From: PoT sp049331405
GTDB taxonomy: Bacteria > Planctomycetota > Planctomycetia > Isosphaerales > Isosphaeraceae
Length of the DNA stretch: 64,000 bases
Direction of reading: 5' to 3'
Assembly: GCF_049331405.1 (NCBI RefSeq)
Contig: NZ_CP186274.1
Location: forward strand, 8,494,001-8,558,000
A model generated the notes under the pieces. The model had not been told where the DNA came from. It made no database searches and saw only the letters and a program-made list of their open reading frames with translations. A program made the position numbers and the translations under genes. Positions 1-8,751 of this stretch are shown here, in pieces (the first letter of the stretch is position 1; the number at the start of each line of letters is the position of its first letter).

Positions 1-1
1 T

Positions 2-349
2 CGCGTCTGGCGTGAGGCCGTCATCAAGCGCGTCTGGTCGCGACTCGACACCTACGAGATCAACACGCCCAAGAATCGCTACGCGAGCGTCCTGCACCTC
101 CGCGTCGGCAATCCCAAGGCTTCGATCGACGAACTGGCCCAGCAACTGAGCCAGCAGAACGCTACGTCGATCAGCCCCGAGGCCTTTCGCAAGACCCTCC
201 AACGGGCCAGGGCCAAGTTCCTCGAACTGCTCATCGTTGAGCTTCGAGAGACGATCCATCCCGCCTCTCCCGAGGACATCGAGGCCGAAATCTTCGACCT
301 CGGTCTCGGCAACCTCTATCGGCGCTATTCCTCGGACAACGACGGCTGA
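2..349 (+). CDS. C-terminal part of a putative sigma-70-like RNA polymerase sigma factor (partial)
   Basis: The window opens inside this gene; 115 codons are readable in frame before the TGA at 347-349. The visible part is charged and largely helical: an Arg/Lys-rich helix, a segment ending in KTLQRARAKFLELL, then an acidic tail with EAEIFDLGLGNLYRRY. I recall this ending, in which a helical ARxxFxxLL segment precedes an acidic (E)xLxDLGL tail, from planctomycete sigma-like proteins. The sigma assignment is inference from that resemblance, since the N-terminal -10 binding domain lies outside the window. It could be another helical regulator. No terminator with a T-run follows it, only a small hairpin at 406-426. 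Confidence 0.5.
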   Translation, partial: RVWREAVIKRVWSRLDTYEINTPKNRYASVLHLRVGNPKASIDELAQQLSQQNATSISPEAFRKTLQRARAKFLELLIVELRETIHPASPEDIEAEIFDLGLGNLYRRYSSDNDG

Positions 350-405
350 GGCCGTCGAAGGTCTGGCCAGGAATAACTCACTACGCCGACGTTAGCCTAC
401 GCAGA

Positions 406-426
406 ACACCCAAATTGAATGGGTGT
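406..426. repeat. Short inverted repeat between sigma-like gene and csrA
   Basis: ACACCCA and TGGGTGT form a perfect 7-bp stem around a 7-nt AT-rich loop. There is no T-run, so it is a weak terminator at best. It could be part of csrA upstream regulation. Confidence 0.35.
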
Positions 427-451
427 GAACTTGGGAAATTTCCACAACCTC

Positions 452-479
452 TTGACCACCTAACCCTGCCGGTTAGAGT
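452..479 (+). promoter_or_regulatory. Putative sigma-70-type promoter of csrA with overlapping palindrome
   Basis: TTGACC at 452-457 and TAGAGT at 474-479 are separated by 16 bp. The same -35 and -10 words occur upstream of the FlgI-like gene. An inverted repeat (CTAACC at 460-465, GGTTAG at 471-476) lies over the spacer and the start of the -10, where a repressor could bind. The transcript would have a leader of about 110 nt before csrA. Confidence 0.45.
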
Positions 480-598
480 TGTAGGGAGGATGTGAGAACG
501 GCCATTGGATGGAAACACCCCAAGTTGGTCATTTTTGAGCGAGTCCGCTCGAGAATGACCCCCCCAAGCCAAGCCTGCTTGGCCTGAGAGGAGCGGCG

Positions 599-811
599 AT
601 GCTTGTTCTCTCCCGTAAGAAGAACGAAAGCATCATTATCAACGACAACATCACGGTGACCATCATCGAGATCCGGGGCGATAAGGTTCGCCTGGGGATC
701 GAGGCGCCGAAGGATGTCACGGTTCATCGTCGCGAGGTCTACGAGGCGATCCAGAACCAGTCGAGGACCCGGGATCACGACACCAGGCCGATATCCCAGG
801 ATCCGAGCTAA
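599..811 (+). CDS. csrA: Carbon storage regulator CsrA
   Basis: CsrA is a small homodimeric RNA-binding protein that binds GGA motifs in mRNA leaders and changes translation or stability. The 70-residue product begins MLVLSRKKNESIII and continues with the VRLGIEAPKDVTVHRREVYEAI core that is nearly diagnostic for the family (beta-rich body plus C-terminal helix, with the RNA-contacting Arg at VHRREV). A clear Shine-Dalgarno (GAGAGGAG) lies 5-10 nt before the ATG. It stands alone, with its own likely promoter about 120 bp upstream. In many bacteria CsrA controls flagella and carbon storage; no flagellar operon is visible here, apart from a FlgI-like protein at 58.8-60.6 kb. Confidence 0.95.
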   Translation: MLVLSRKKNESIIINDNITVTIIEIRGDKVRLGIEAPKDVTVHRREVYEAIQNQSRTRDHDTRPISQDPS

Positions 812-954
812 CCAGTTTTTTCTCCCGAGCCTTCCGTCGGTCCCCACCTCACTCCGCCCTTCCCGGCTTTTGAATGACGGGCTACGCCGACGTACCCAGG
901 CCTTAACGATCCAACAGCACGATGCCTCGGTCGAGGGTCCGTAGATCGCTCGAT

Positions 955-1515
955 TCAACGAGACTTCACGCCCTTGAGGACCTTCACGAACTCGCGCATC
1001 CAGGGTCCATTATCCGGCCAACCTCGGACCGTGACGATGACCCCGTCGACGACCACCTCGCGATCGACGAAGTTCACGCCCGCCGACGTGAGGTCGATCT
1101 CGAGGTCGGGATAGGCCGTCATCGTCTTGTTCTTGCCTGCGCCTGCGGCCAGGAGGAGCAATGGACCATGACAGGTCGCGCCGATCGGCTTGTTGGCCTC
1201 GAGGAAGTGCCGGACGATCGCGATCACCTTGGGTTGCTTGCGGAGGTACTCGGGGGCACGACCGCCGGGAAGGACGAGCGCGTCGTACTGCGACGGGTCG
1301 ACATCATCGATCGCGACGTCGACCTGCACGCGATAGCCGAGTTTCTCGGTGTACGTGTCGAATCCTGGCTCGAAGTCATGGATGACCGACTGGATCGGAC
1401 GCTTCTGGGGCGCGGCCACGTCGACCTTCCAGCCTTCCTCTTCTAGGCGGTACTTCGGGTAGTAGATCTCCTGCGCCTCGCCCGCGTCGCCCGTCAGCAG
1501 CAAGATCTTGAGCAT
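955..1515 (-). CDS. DJ-1/PfpI family protein
   Basis: This 186-residue protein has the DJ-1/PfpI/ThiJ fold signature: an N-terminal KILLLTGD strand, the acidic-loop region DALVLPGGRAPEYLR at about residues 77-91, and the nucleophile elbow GATCHGPLLLLAAG around 112-125, where the Cys followed by His is the family's reactive residue. Members include glyoxalase/deglycase-like and protease-like proteins, and the substrate cannot be told from sequence. The length is normal for a single-domain member. A purine-rich GGTAGGTGG precedes the ATG. The gene is monocistronic and points back towards csrA (convergent). Confidence 0.85.
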   Translation of the reverse strand: MLKILLLTGDAGEAQEIYYPKYRLEEEGWKVDVAAPQKRPIQSVIHDFEPGFDTYTEKLGYRVQVDVAIDDVDPSQYDALVLPGGRAPEYLRKQPKVIAIVRHFLEANKPIGATCHGPLLLLAAGAGKNKTMTAYPDLEIDLTSAGVNFVDREVVVDGVIVTVRGWPDNGPWMREFVKVLKGVKSR

Positions 1516-1808
1516 GGCCCCACCTACCCTTCACACCTCGTCAGGATTCATCCCTTCAGCCGCCAATACCCTAGCGAGTCGAATCCGCCGTCGCAACTGA
1601 ACGCTTCGATTAGGCCTGAAACGGTGTTGCATCGCTCTCAGGATCGAGGGACTCATCCTTGAGTAACCGGTGGATGATCTGTCTCCATGTTCCATCGTTG
1701 TGCTTCCGCACTGAGGGACTTCAACGACCGGGTTCAGACTCTGAAATGCTCCTCCGACATCTGTTTGAGAATAATCCTGAGTATGAACGAAGTTCTCGGA
1801 CTGGCCCC
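1516..1808. other. Intergenic region without a recognised gene
   Basis: The region lies between the divergent PfpI-family gene and the tRNA-Glu promoter. Short open frames here lack ribosome binding sites and family resemblance. I see nothing functional in it apart from what a PfpI promoter would need. Confidence 0.5.
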
Positions 1809-1837
1809 TTGACCAGGCCCGAGCTACTCGTTAAATT
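1809..1837 (+). promoter_or_regulatory. Promoter of tRNA-Glu
   Basis: TTGACC at 1809-1814 and TAAATT at 1832-1837 are separated by exactly 17 bp. The expected start, about 7 nt downstream, lies 15 nt before the mature tRNA 5' end, a typical tRNA leader length. Confidence 0.65.
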
Positions 1838-1858
1838 AACTCTCGTCCGAGTGACACC

Positions 1859-1933
1859 GGCCCTGTCGTCTAGCCTGGTCTAGGACACATGCCTTTCACG
1901 CATGCAACACGGGTTCGAATCCCGTCAGGGTCA
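1859..1933 (+). tRNA. tRNA-Glu (anticodon TTC)
   Basis: The 75-nt cloverleaf is readable by eye. The acceptor arm GGCCCTG pairs with CAGGGTC (one G-T pair). The anticodon stem is CATGC/GCATG around the loop CTTTCAC, giving anticodon TTC. The T-arm GGGTTCGAATCCC is canonical, and the discriminator base is A. CCA is not encoded: the next bases are CTT. A strong intrinsic terminator follows within a few bases, so it is a single-gene transcript. Confidence 0.95.
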
Positions 1934-1938
1934 CTTTG

Positions 1939-1971
1939 ATGGCGTGAGCAAGAGCTCACGCCATTTTTTTT
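1939..1971. terminator. Intrinsic terminator after tRNA-Glu
   Basis: ATGGCGTGAGC and GCTCACGCCAT make a perfect 11-bp stem with an AAGA loop, followed by a run of eight T. It terminates the tRNA transcript and could also serve the minus-strand symporter gene ending at 2069. Confidence 0.9.
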
Positions 1972-2068
1972 GCGCGCTGGCCACCAAAGCCACCGCATCC
2001 TGTAGCGCAAGGCCTTCCTTGGCCACGCGATCTGCGATCCCTATCTCATCCCGAAGCCGCAGGCTCTC

Positions 2069-3409
2069 TCAGACCGAGGCAACACCCGCCGCGTATTCTG
2101 GATCGATCGACTCCTCATCCGAAGTCTTCTCAGGCGGATCGAATCGATCCAGCAAGACCGCAACCAGGATGTCGCTGGTGACGTTGGTCATGGCCCGGCA
2201 GCGCGAGAGTAGCCAGTCGACCGTCATCAGGATCGGGACGATCTCCGTGGGCAGCCCGACCGTCGCCAGTACGAGGGCCAGCGAGATCAGACCGGCGTCG
2301 GGAATGCCCCCGATGCCGATGCCCGCCAGCAGACAGCAGAACGCCGTGAGGAATTGCTGCCCCAACGTGAGCTTGATCCCGTACGCCTGGGCGACGGCGA
2401 GCACGGCCATCGCCTCATACAACAAGATCCCGTCGTTGTTGAGGTTCGTCCCGACGCACGCGGCCAGCCTCGCCGAGCGGTCGGAAACCTTCATGCGCTC
2501 CAGGCAACGAAGCGTGACCGGCAACGACGCCAGGCTACTGCTCGCCCCCATGGCGTAGACCACAGCATCCTTCGCCCCCGCCCAGAAGCGTTTCAGCGGG
2601 TAGCGAGCCACGAGGATCAGCCATCCCTGGTAGACGAGGAACACCTGAAGTCCGAGGCCGAAGACCGTCACAAGCACGTAGGGGGCCAATCCTCGGATCG
2701 GTCCGAAGCCCTCGTGGCCGATCGTCTTGGCAACCACCCCGAAGACTGCCAGGGGCACGAACTTGATCACGCCCGAAAGCAGCAGGCCGAAAGTTCGGTA
2801 GAGCGTCGCGATCCCGTCCTCGATGGCTCGAAATGCGGAATCACCCCTCGCCAGTTGCTCGTTCTTCACGAGCCGAAGCGCGATCCCGATCATCACGGCC
2901 AGAACGACAATGGAGATGATCGTGTTGTCGAGGAACGGCTTCACGACGCCCGTCGGGATGGAGTCGGTCAGGGCTTTCGAGAAGTCGATTGACCTGGCGG
3001 CGGCGAGTCCGGCCGATGCCGACGTCCTCGCGTCCGACTTCGCAGGCGTGCTCAGGTAATGCCCGGGCTGGAGGACGTTCGAGAGCAAGAGTCCGAGCAC
3101 AATCGCGAGCACCGCGTTGGTCATGGCGATGCCCACCATGATCAGCCCGCCGCGGAGCTTAACGTGAGTATGCAGGAAACCGTCGAGCACGGCGAGGAAC
3201 AGTAGCGGTCCCGCCAGCCCCTTGATGAGGTCGATCAGGAGCTTGCCGAGGTCGCCCAGGGGCGTGGCTCGCTCGCCCAGGAACATGCCAATGACGGCGC
3301 CGAGCACCATCGCCAGGAGGATCCTGGCCACGAACGGGAACCCTCTACGCCGTGACCCCGGTGTCGTCTCCTCGAAACCCGATGCCTCCTGGTCTGGTGT
3401 CGAGTTCAT
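2069..3409 (-). CDS. Dicarboxylate/amino acid:cation symporter (SDF/DAACS family)
   Basis: This is a multi-pass inner-membrane secondary transporter of the glutamate/C4-dicarboxylate:Na+ or H+ family. The 446-residue product has about eight hydrophobic segments and the C-terminal substrate-site region with NVTSDILVAVLLDRF, close to the family's NVxGD motif. The serine-rich hairpin GASSSLASLPVT also fits. The start is set by an ATGA overlap with the upstream deacetylase gene: its TGA shares bases with this ATG at 3407-3409, implying translational coupling. A longer reading from 3454 would run 48 bp into that gene. The substrate (glutamate, aspartate, succinate or other) cannot be read from sequence. 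Confidence 0.85.
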   Translation of the reverse strand: MNSTPDQEASGFEETTPGSRRRGFPFVARILLAMVLGAVIGMFLGERATPLGDLGKLLIDLIKGLAGPLLFLAVLDGFLHTHVKLRGGLIMVGIAMTNAVLAIVLGLLLSNVLQPGHYLSTPAKSDARTSASAGLAAARSIDFSKALTDSIPTGVVKPFLDNTIISIVVLAVMIGIALRLVKNEQLARGDSAFRAIEDGIATLYRTFGLLLSGVIKFVPLAVFGVVAKTIGHEGFGPIRGLAPYVLVTVFGLGLQVFLVYQGWLILVARYPLKRFWAGAKDAVVYAMGASSSLASLPVTLRCLERMKVSDRSARLAACVGTNLNNDGILLYEAMAVLAVAQAYGIKLTLGQQFLTAFCCLLAGIGIGGIPDAGLISLALVLATVGLPTEIVPILMTVDWLLSRCRAMTNVTSDILVAVLLDRFDPPEKTSDEESIDPEYAAGVASV

Positions 3410-4350
3410 GTTTCCGGGGTCGCTCCCAGAGTCTTGAGGTGCAGATCCACGCAACCGGCGAGCCGGGAGACGTTGTAGCCGCCTTCGAGGAGGCTCACGA
3501 TCCGGCCCTGGGCATGGGTCTCGGCGATTTCGACGACGAGCTGCGTCATCGGGTCGAAATCCTCGGTCTCGAGGCCCAGGCTGCCGACGGGGTCCTCGGC
3601 GTGGGCATCGAACCCTGCGCTGATGAGAACCAGTTCCGGGCGGATGTGATCGGCGAACGCCTCGAGACCCGCCCGGTAGGCGGCGAGATACTCCTTGCGT
3701 GAGACCCCGAACCGGATTGGCAGGTTCTTGGTGAATCCCAGGCCGGCGCCGGTGCCGGTTTCGTTCTTGGATCCCGAGCCCGGGTAGAACGGCGAGCGAT
3801 GGATCGAGAAGAAGGCCACACGAGGATCCGCGTAGAAGATCTCCTGGGTACCGTTGCCGTGGTGGACGTCGAAGTCGACGATCAGGATCCGATTCACGTC
3901 GAACTTCGCGACGGCATGCGCCGCGGCCACCGCCACGTTGTCGTAGAAGCAGAACCCCATCGGCTCGGCTGGGCGGGCGTGATGACCGGGTGGGCGAATT
4001 GCGCAGAAGGCCCGATGCCCCTCATGGATCAGGACCTCAGAGACGGCCTCTGCGGCGGCACCCGCGGCGAGGTGGGCCGCCAGATTCGACTTCGGGCAGA
4101 CCCAGGTATCTTCCTCGATCAGGCCGCCGCCTTTGGCCGTGTAGAGCGCCAGTCGATCGACGTACGCCGCGTCATGGACCCGGAGTAGTTCCTCGCGCTT
4201 GGCCTCGCGGACCAGGCCGGGGTTGCAGGCCTTACGAACGCCCGAACGGTCGAGTTGACGCAGGATCGCCTGGAGCCGCTCCGGACGCTCCGGATGAGGG
4301 GGAGGGGGGACATGCTCGAGCATCCGCTCGTCGGTGTATAGGCTCAGCAT
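3406..4350 (-). CDS. Histone deacetylase family protein (AcuC/HDAC-like amidohydrolase)
   Basis: This is a zinc-dependent deacetylase of the class I/II HDAC superfamily. Bacterial members remove acetyl or acyl groups from lysines, polyamines or small amides. From the chosen start (314 aa) the motifs are HPERPERL at 19-26, the GHH catalytic pair near 122-124, the zinc ligands in VDFDVHHGNGTQ (Asp161, His163) and SAGFDAH (Asp248), and a C-terminal LEGGYN glycine loop with the transition-state Tyr. The ATG at 4350 has AAGGG nine bases upstream; in-frame starts run back to 4491 but lack a ribosome site and add non-conserved residues. The gene overlaps the downstream symporter by ATGA, so both are probably made from one mRNA. 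Confidence 0.88.
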   Translation of the reverse strand: MLSLYTDERMLEHVPPPPHPERPERLQAILRQLDRSGVRKACNPGLVREAKREELLRVHDAAYVDRLALYTAKGGGLIEEDTWVCPKSNLAAHLAAGAAAEAVSEVLIHEGHRAFCAIRPPGHHARPAEPMGFCFYDNVAVAAAHAVAKFDVNRILIVDFDVHHGNGTQEIFYADPRVAFFSIHRSPFYPGSGSKNETGTGAGLGFTKNLPIRFGVSRKEYLAAYRAGLEAFADHIRPELVLISAGFDAHAEDPVGSLGLETEDFDPMTQLVVEIAETHAQGRIVSLLEGGYNVSRLAGCVDLHLKTLGATPET

Positions 4351-4452
4351 CCTCGACATCCCTTGCGTCTCGAGCGTCTCACTTCGCGTCATGTTTTTGG
4401 CGACTGAACCCTTGAGACTAAGTGGGGCCGGCGCACTCGTCAATCGACTGCC

Positions 4453-4468
4453 CGTTCCACGTGAAACC
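4453..4468. promoter_or_regulatory. parS-like ParB binding site 1
   Basis: The 16-mer CGTTCCACGTGAAACC matches 13 of 16 positions of the widely conserved parS palindrome TGTTTCACGTGAAACA. It lies in an intergenic gap about 3.5 kb before parA. A second, better copy is at 11489-11504, so the two sites bracket parAB. Confidence 0.65.
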
Positions 4469-4534
4469 GCGTGGGATGGGGAAGTGAGCACGTCGGGGAT
4501 GAGATCGGGATCGGGTTTGGTTTAGAATCGGCGC

Positions 4535-6268
4535 ATGGAATCCAAGAAGTGGTCGAATCGCCGCGAACTCATCGCCTTGTTGGCCTGCGTCCTCGTCGGC
4601 GCCGTCATCCGACTCTGGATGTTCGGCTCGCTCGGGCTGACGCACTTCGACGAGGGGATCTACGCGTTCTCAGGTGCCTGGTCGGTCACGAGCGGTTCGG
4701 TCGCCGGCATCGACCCGATGGTGATTCCGTACGCTCCCGCGGGCTTCCCGATCCTGGTCGGCCTCAATTATCTCGTGCTGGGGGCAGGGGACGGGGCGGC
4801 GATCCTGGCTTCGACCTTCGCGGGGATCGCCACGATCCCGCTGGTCTTCTGGCTGGCGAGACGGACATTCGTGTCGGGAGCCGGGATCTCGGCTGCCGTC
4901 CTCGCAACACTCTCGATGGCTCACATTGCTTTCTCGCGCAAAGCACTCACGGATGCGCCGTTCCTCTTCGTGTGGACGCTGAGTTTGACCCTCGGCGGAA
5001 GGTTCCTCGAGTCGCCGAGGTTGGGCCGCGCCCTGGTGTTCGGGATCGCGGTCGGGGTCGCGCAAAACTTCAAGTATAACGGTTGGCTGACGGGGATCAT
5101 CATCATCCTGGCTGCGGCCATCGGCCCGGTCGTCGACTCGGAGAGTCGGACTCGAACCCACCTTCTCCGGACGTTTGGATTCGGGCTGTTAGCCGCCTTG
5201 CTGGCGTTCCTGATCTATGCCCCCTGGTACGACTTCGTCGAGCGACATGGCGGCTACTCCGACCTCGTGCGGCACCATCGCAGCTACCTTTCGCCGCCGT
5301 CTGCCTGGTTCTCGAATTGGCAGCAGCAGCTCAAGCAAGCGACGGCACTCTCGGGGGGCAAAGTCTGGTGTGCAGCTGCCTGGAGTCTGGCCTGGCTCTC
5401 GGCGATGTGGGCGGGATTCGCCGGCGCACCTAACAGGAAAGGGACTCGTAGTCTGCGAATCTGGTTGGCGGGAGTTCTGGTCGGTGGAGCAGTCGTCTTT
5501 GCCGGGATCGGCTCCGCCTCGTGGTGGCTCGGGTGGGTCATGCTCCCGCGACTTTTGCAGAGATCGCCCGCGACTCGGGTCATCGCCGCATGGTGGCTTC
5601 TGCTCTCGATCATGACCCCGTTCTATCACCCATACGCCCGGCTCTGGCTGCCGTTGGAGGCCTGCGGCTGGCTCATCACCGCGGCCTCGATTCGAGAATT
5701 CCTCGCGTTACTCGGATCGGGCGATGAGGCCGAAGCGGACGAGATCTTGAATGCCCGACCGATCAGGTGGATACCGGTAGGTGTCTCGACCGTCTTCGTG
5801 ATCGCGGTGTTTATCCTTCAGCCGATGGGTAAGCCCTTTTCGCTCAGTCGAATGTTCCAGGGGACGAGTTCGATCCGAGATGGGGTCGCGAAATTGGCGA
5901 CGACTCAGGTGCCGGGTTTGTCGCAAGGGGACGAGATCCTGGTCCTGGGTCGCAGGCCGATCAGTTTCTACCTGGCGATCCAGGGTCGATTTCCCTTTCG
6001 ACTGGTGGCGGGCCTGGATACGCTCCTTGCATCAGGACCGAGGCCGAGGTGGGCTCTCATCGACTCGGTCCAGGTGACCCAGGACGCTGGGCCTCGTGCG
6101 CTCCCTTCTCTTTTCGAACGCACCTCGATTCGTCAACGTGTCTGGGCCGAGTCACTCGATCCGGTCACTCTGCTCGACGTCCGCAGCTCCGCGGCCGAGG
6201 GTCGCAATCTCGACGAAATGGCGGAAGGCTGGCTAATTCGGATCGAGGGAGAGGCGAAGACACCCTAA
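4535..6268 (+). CDS. Glycosyltransferase family 39-like integral membrane protein (ArnT/PMT-like)
   Basis: This is a polytopic inner-membrane protein of the GT-C fold (dolichyl/undecaprenyl-phosphate-sugar-dependent transferases). The 577-residue product starts with a charged N-terminus, a first helix, and then HFDEGIYAFSG around residues 37-47. Its acidic pair (Asp39, Glu40) sits in the first extracytoplasmic loop, where GT-C enzymes keep the catalytic Asp. About ten further hydrophobic segments follow, then a soluble C-terminal part from about residue 430. Acceptor and donor are unknown. The second GT39-like gene in this window (55728-57362) has a different sequence but the same layout. An AT-rich TTTAGAAT lies just upstream of the ATG. 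Confidence 0.8.
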   Translation: MESKKWSNRRELIALLACVLVGAVIRLWMFGSLGLTHFDEGIYAFSGAWSVTSGSVAGIDPMVIPYAPAGFPILVGLNYLVLGAGDGAAILASTFAGIATIPLVFWLARRTFVSGAGISAAVLATLSMAHIAFSRKALTDAPFLFVWTLSLTLGGRFLESPRLGRALVFGIAVGVAQNFKYNGWLTGIIIILAAAIGPVVDSESRTRTHLLRTFGFGLLAALLAFLIYAPWYDFVERHGGYSDLVRHHRSYLSPPSAWFSNWQQQLKQATALSGGKVWCAAAWSLAWLSAMWAGFAGAPNRKGTRSLRIWLAGVLVGGAVVFAGIGSASWWLGWVMLPRLLQRSPATRVIAAWWLLLSIMTPFYHPYARLWLPLEACGWLITAASIREFLALLGSGDEAEADEILNARPIRWIPVGVSTVFVIAVFILQPMGKPFSLSRMFQGTSSIRDGVAKLATTQVPGLSQGDEILVLGRRPISFYLAIQGRFPFRLVAGLDTLLASGPRPRWALIDSVQVTQDAGPRALPSLFERTSIRQRVWAESLDPVTLLDVRSSAAEGRNLDEMAEGWLIRIEGEAKTP

Positions 6269-6334
6269 AGAAAGAACCGAGGGCGGCTCGACTGCCCAAG
6301 GTCATCTCTATCGTAGACAAGGCACAGGCATCCG

Positions 6335-7693
6335 ATGGCAATCGAACCCCCCGTCTCCCTCTGGCCGGACCCCGATCATCTCGGCACCGTCACCGACCTG
6401 TATCAGCTCACGATGATCGCCGGCTACCTCGCCGCGGGGAAAGACGGGCAGTTGGCCACGTTCGAGCTCTTCGTCCGCAAGCTACCGGAGAACCGGGCGT
6501 ACCTCGTCTTCGCCGGCCTGGAGCAGGCCATCGCCGACGTCCTCCGGCTCACGTTCTCCGGCGAGCAAATCGACGACTTGAGGAAATGGCCCGTCTTCGC
6601 GAGGCAGCGCCCGCGCTTCTTCGACATGCTCGCCTCGCTCCGATTTGAAGGGGATATCTGGGCGGTCCCCGAAGGGACCGTCGTCTTTGCCGGGGAACCC
6701 CTCCTTCGCGTGGTGGCGCCGCTGCCTCAGGCCCAGTGGCTTGAGACCCTCCTCCTTGCCTCGCTTGGCTATCCGATGCTCGTGGCGACCAAAGCCTCTC
6801 GCGTCGTGGAGGCGGCCGCGGGACGCGACGTCTACGACTTCGGGGCGAGGCGAGGGCAGGGGCCTCACACCGGCTTCCTGGCGGCTCGGGCCGCGTACCT
6901 CGCGGGGTGCGCCGGGACAAGCCACGTGGAGGCGGCGAGGCGCCTCGACATCCCCTGCGTGGGGACCATGGCCCACTCGTGGGTCCAGTCGTTCGCGAGC
7001 GAGGCCGAGGCCTTCCATACGTTCGCCAGGATCTTCCCGGACTTCTCCACGCTGCTGGTGGATACGTACAACACCGATCACGGCGTCCGCACGGCGGCCC
7101 GCATTGAGCCGCCGGTCCAGGCGGTGCGCATCGATAGCGGCGACCTCCTCGAGGACTCCCTGAACGCCAGGCGCATCCTCGACGAGATGGGTAGGACGGG
7201 CGTGAAGATCCTGGGCAGCGGCGACCTCGACGAGAACGCCATCGCTCGGCTCGTGGCAGGGAATGCACCGTACGACGCGTTCGGCGTCGGGACGCAGCTC
7301 ATCACAAGCCGGGACGCGCCGGCTCTCTCGCTCGTGTATAAGCTCGTGGAACTCGATGGCGTCGGCAAGTACAAGCTCAGCGCGAGCAAGAAGACATACC
7401 CGATGGCCAAGCAGGTTCATCGCTATCGGGGAAACGACGGCCTCTTCTCTCACGACCTCGTCACCCTGGCCGATGAGACCTGCGGCGGCGAGCCGCTCAT
7501 GAAGTGTGTCGTCGAGCAAGGCAAGCTCGTCGAACCCTATCCGTCGCTCTCGAGAATTCGCGAGCGTTGCCGAGAACAGGTCGACTCGTTGCCGTCCGAC
7601 CTGCGAGGACTGGAGCCGCAAGGCAAGTACCGGCTCGAGTACAGCGACGAGCTCGAAGCCGAGGCAATCCGCCATGGAGTTCGACACGCTTAG
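6335..7693 (+). CDS. pncB: Nicotinate phosphoribosyltransferase
   Basis: This enzyme condenses nicotinate with PRPP, with ATP hydrolysis, to make nicotinate mononucleotide in NAD salvage. The 452-residue cytosolic product has the family opening TDLYQLTMIAGYL with FELFVRKLPENRAYLVFAGLE, the central DFGARRGQGP, the DTYNTDHGV phosphate-loop stretch, the RIDSGDL motif, and an FGVGTQLITS segment near the end. Length and motif order are as expected. It follows the glycosyltransferase gene by 66 bp on the same strand; co-transcription is possible but not required. Confidence 0.93.
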   Translation: MAIEPPVSLWPDPDHLGTVTDLYQLTMIAGYLAAGKDGQLATFELFVRKLPENRAYLVFAGLEQAIADVLRLTFSGEQIDDLRKWPVFARQRPRFFDMLASLRFEGDIWAVPEGTVVFAGEPLLRVVAPLPQAQWLETLLLASLGYPMLVATKASRVVEAAAGRDVYDFGARRGQGPHTGFLAARAAYLAGCAGTSHVEAARRLDIPCVGTMAHSWVQSFASEAEAFHTFARIFPDFSTLLVDTYNTDHGVRTAARIEPPVQAVRIDSGDLLEDSLNARRILDEMGRTGVKILGSGDLDENAIARLVAGNAPYDAFGVGTQLITSRDAPALSLVYKLVELDGVGKYKLSASKKTYPMAKQVHRYRGNDGLFSHDLVTLADETCGGEPLMKCVVEQGKLVEPYPSLSRIRERCREQVDSLPSDLRGLEPQGKYRLEYSDELEAEAIRHGVRHA

Positions 7694-8004
7694 ACTTGAG
7701 GCATTCTCCACATTCTCACGCATCGAGTTGGGCCCTCGATCGTATCACCCCGGGATCATTTTTTCGTTCGCTCTAACTGGTTTGCCCCGACTGCGTACCT
7801 ACCTTCCTCGCCCCAAACTCTCAGGGATGCGCCCCTCGTGAGCTAAACTTTCGACGCGGAATTGGTCGAGTAAAGAACCCGCCTCGCTCGCTAATCCGAG
7901 TGGCTTGGCGAGACCGAAACCCAAAGGGAAGGGTAGGGGAGGGATCCCTCGGGATTCCGCCCTGGTCGCGTTGCTCCGTTTGGCCGCACAGGAGGTGCGC
8001 GAAC
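7694..8004. other. Leader region of parA without a separate gene
   Basis: The open frame that could extend parA upstream into this region lacks conserved residues and a ribosome site. I see no hairpin terminator or clear promoter. The only defined element is the AGGAGGTG ribosome binding site at 7990-7997. Confidence 0.5.
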
Positions 8005-8751
8005 GTGGCCAGAATCATCAGCGTGGCAAACCAGAAGGGGGGCGTCGGCAAGACGACCTCCGCGATCAACCTGTCCGCGGCACTGGCCAAGGCGGGGCGA
8101 TCGGCGCTCGTGATCGACGTCGATCCTCAGTGCAACGCCACGAGCGGCCTCGGGGTCGAGCCGGCCGATCGCCACCCCCTGCTCGCGGGCAAGCCTCTGG
8201 TGGAGTCCGTCGTCGAGACCTCGACGTCCAAGCTATTCGTCCTCCCAGGATCGCAGAGCCTGGCCGACGCCGACGCCCTCTCCGCCTCCAACCGGCAGAG
8301 GGCCTCGACCCTCCGTCAGCAGCTCAACGGCGAGCTCGGCGAATACGACTACATCTTCCTGGATTGCCCCCCGTCGCTCGGCCAGCTCACCCGAGCGGCA
8401 TTGGGTGCGTCGGGGGAGATCTTCATCCCGATTCAATGCGAATACTTCGCCATGGAAGGGCTCTCTCAGATCATCGAGCTGGCCCGTCAGACCAAGGCGA
8501 AGGAGAACCATCGGCTCGAGATCGGCGGCATCATGCTCACCATGTATGACCCCGCACTCGACCTGGCGAACGAGGTGGTCGACGAGGTGAGGGGCTATTT
8601 CGAGGACACCGTCTTCGAGACCTTGATTCCACGGGACGTCCACATCAGTGAGGCGCCAAGCCACGGCGTCAGCGTGCTCGACTATACGCCGAGGGCCAGG
8701 GGAGCCTGGGCCTACGCGGAACTTGCCATGGAGGTCATCGATCGTGAATAA
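8005..8751 (+). CDS. parA: Chromosome partitioning ATPase ParA/Soj
   Basis: ParA is a deviant-Walker ATPase that dimerises on nucleoid DNA and is released by ParB, driving origin segregation. The 248-residue protein begins at GTG 8005, where AGGAGGT lies 9 nt upstream. From there the sequence is MARIISVANQKGGVGKTT, placing the signature-lysine Walker A at residues 11-18. Walker A' and Walker B (DYIFLDCPPSLG) and the ISEAPSHG switch region are intact. There is almost no N-terminal extension, so it is the short chromosomal Soj type, without a plasmid-type N-terminal HTH. The stop overlaps the parB start by 8 bp. Confidence 0.96.
   Translation: MARIISVANQKGGVGKTTSAINLSAALAKAGRSALVIDVDPQCNATSGLGVEPADRHPLLAGKPLVESVVETSTSKLFVLPGSQSLADADALSASNRQRASTLRQQLNGELGEYDYIFLDCPPSLGQLTRAALGASGEIFIPIQCEYFAMEGLSQIIELARQTKAKENHRLEIGGIMLTMYDPALDLANEVVDEVRGYFEDTVFETLIPRDVHISEAPSHGVSVLDYTPRARGAWAYAELAMEVIDRE

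Noticed and set aside
441..452. DnaA-box-like TTTCCACA
   Set aside because: A single imperfect copy without neighbours; not enough for an origin call.
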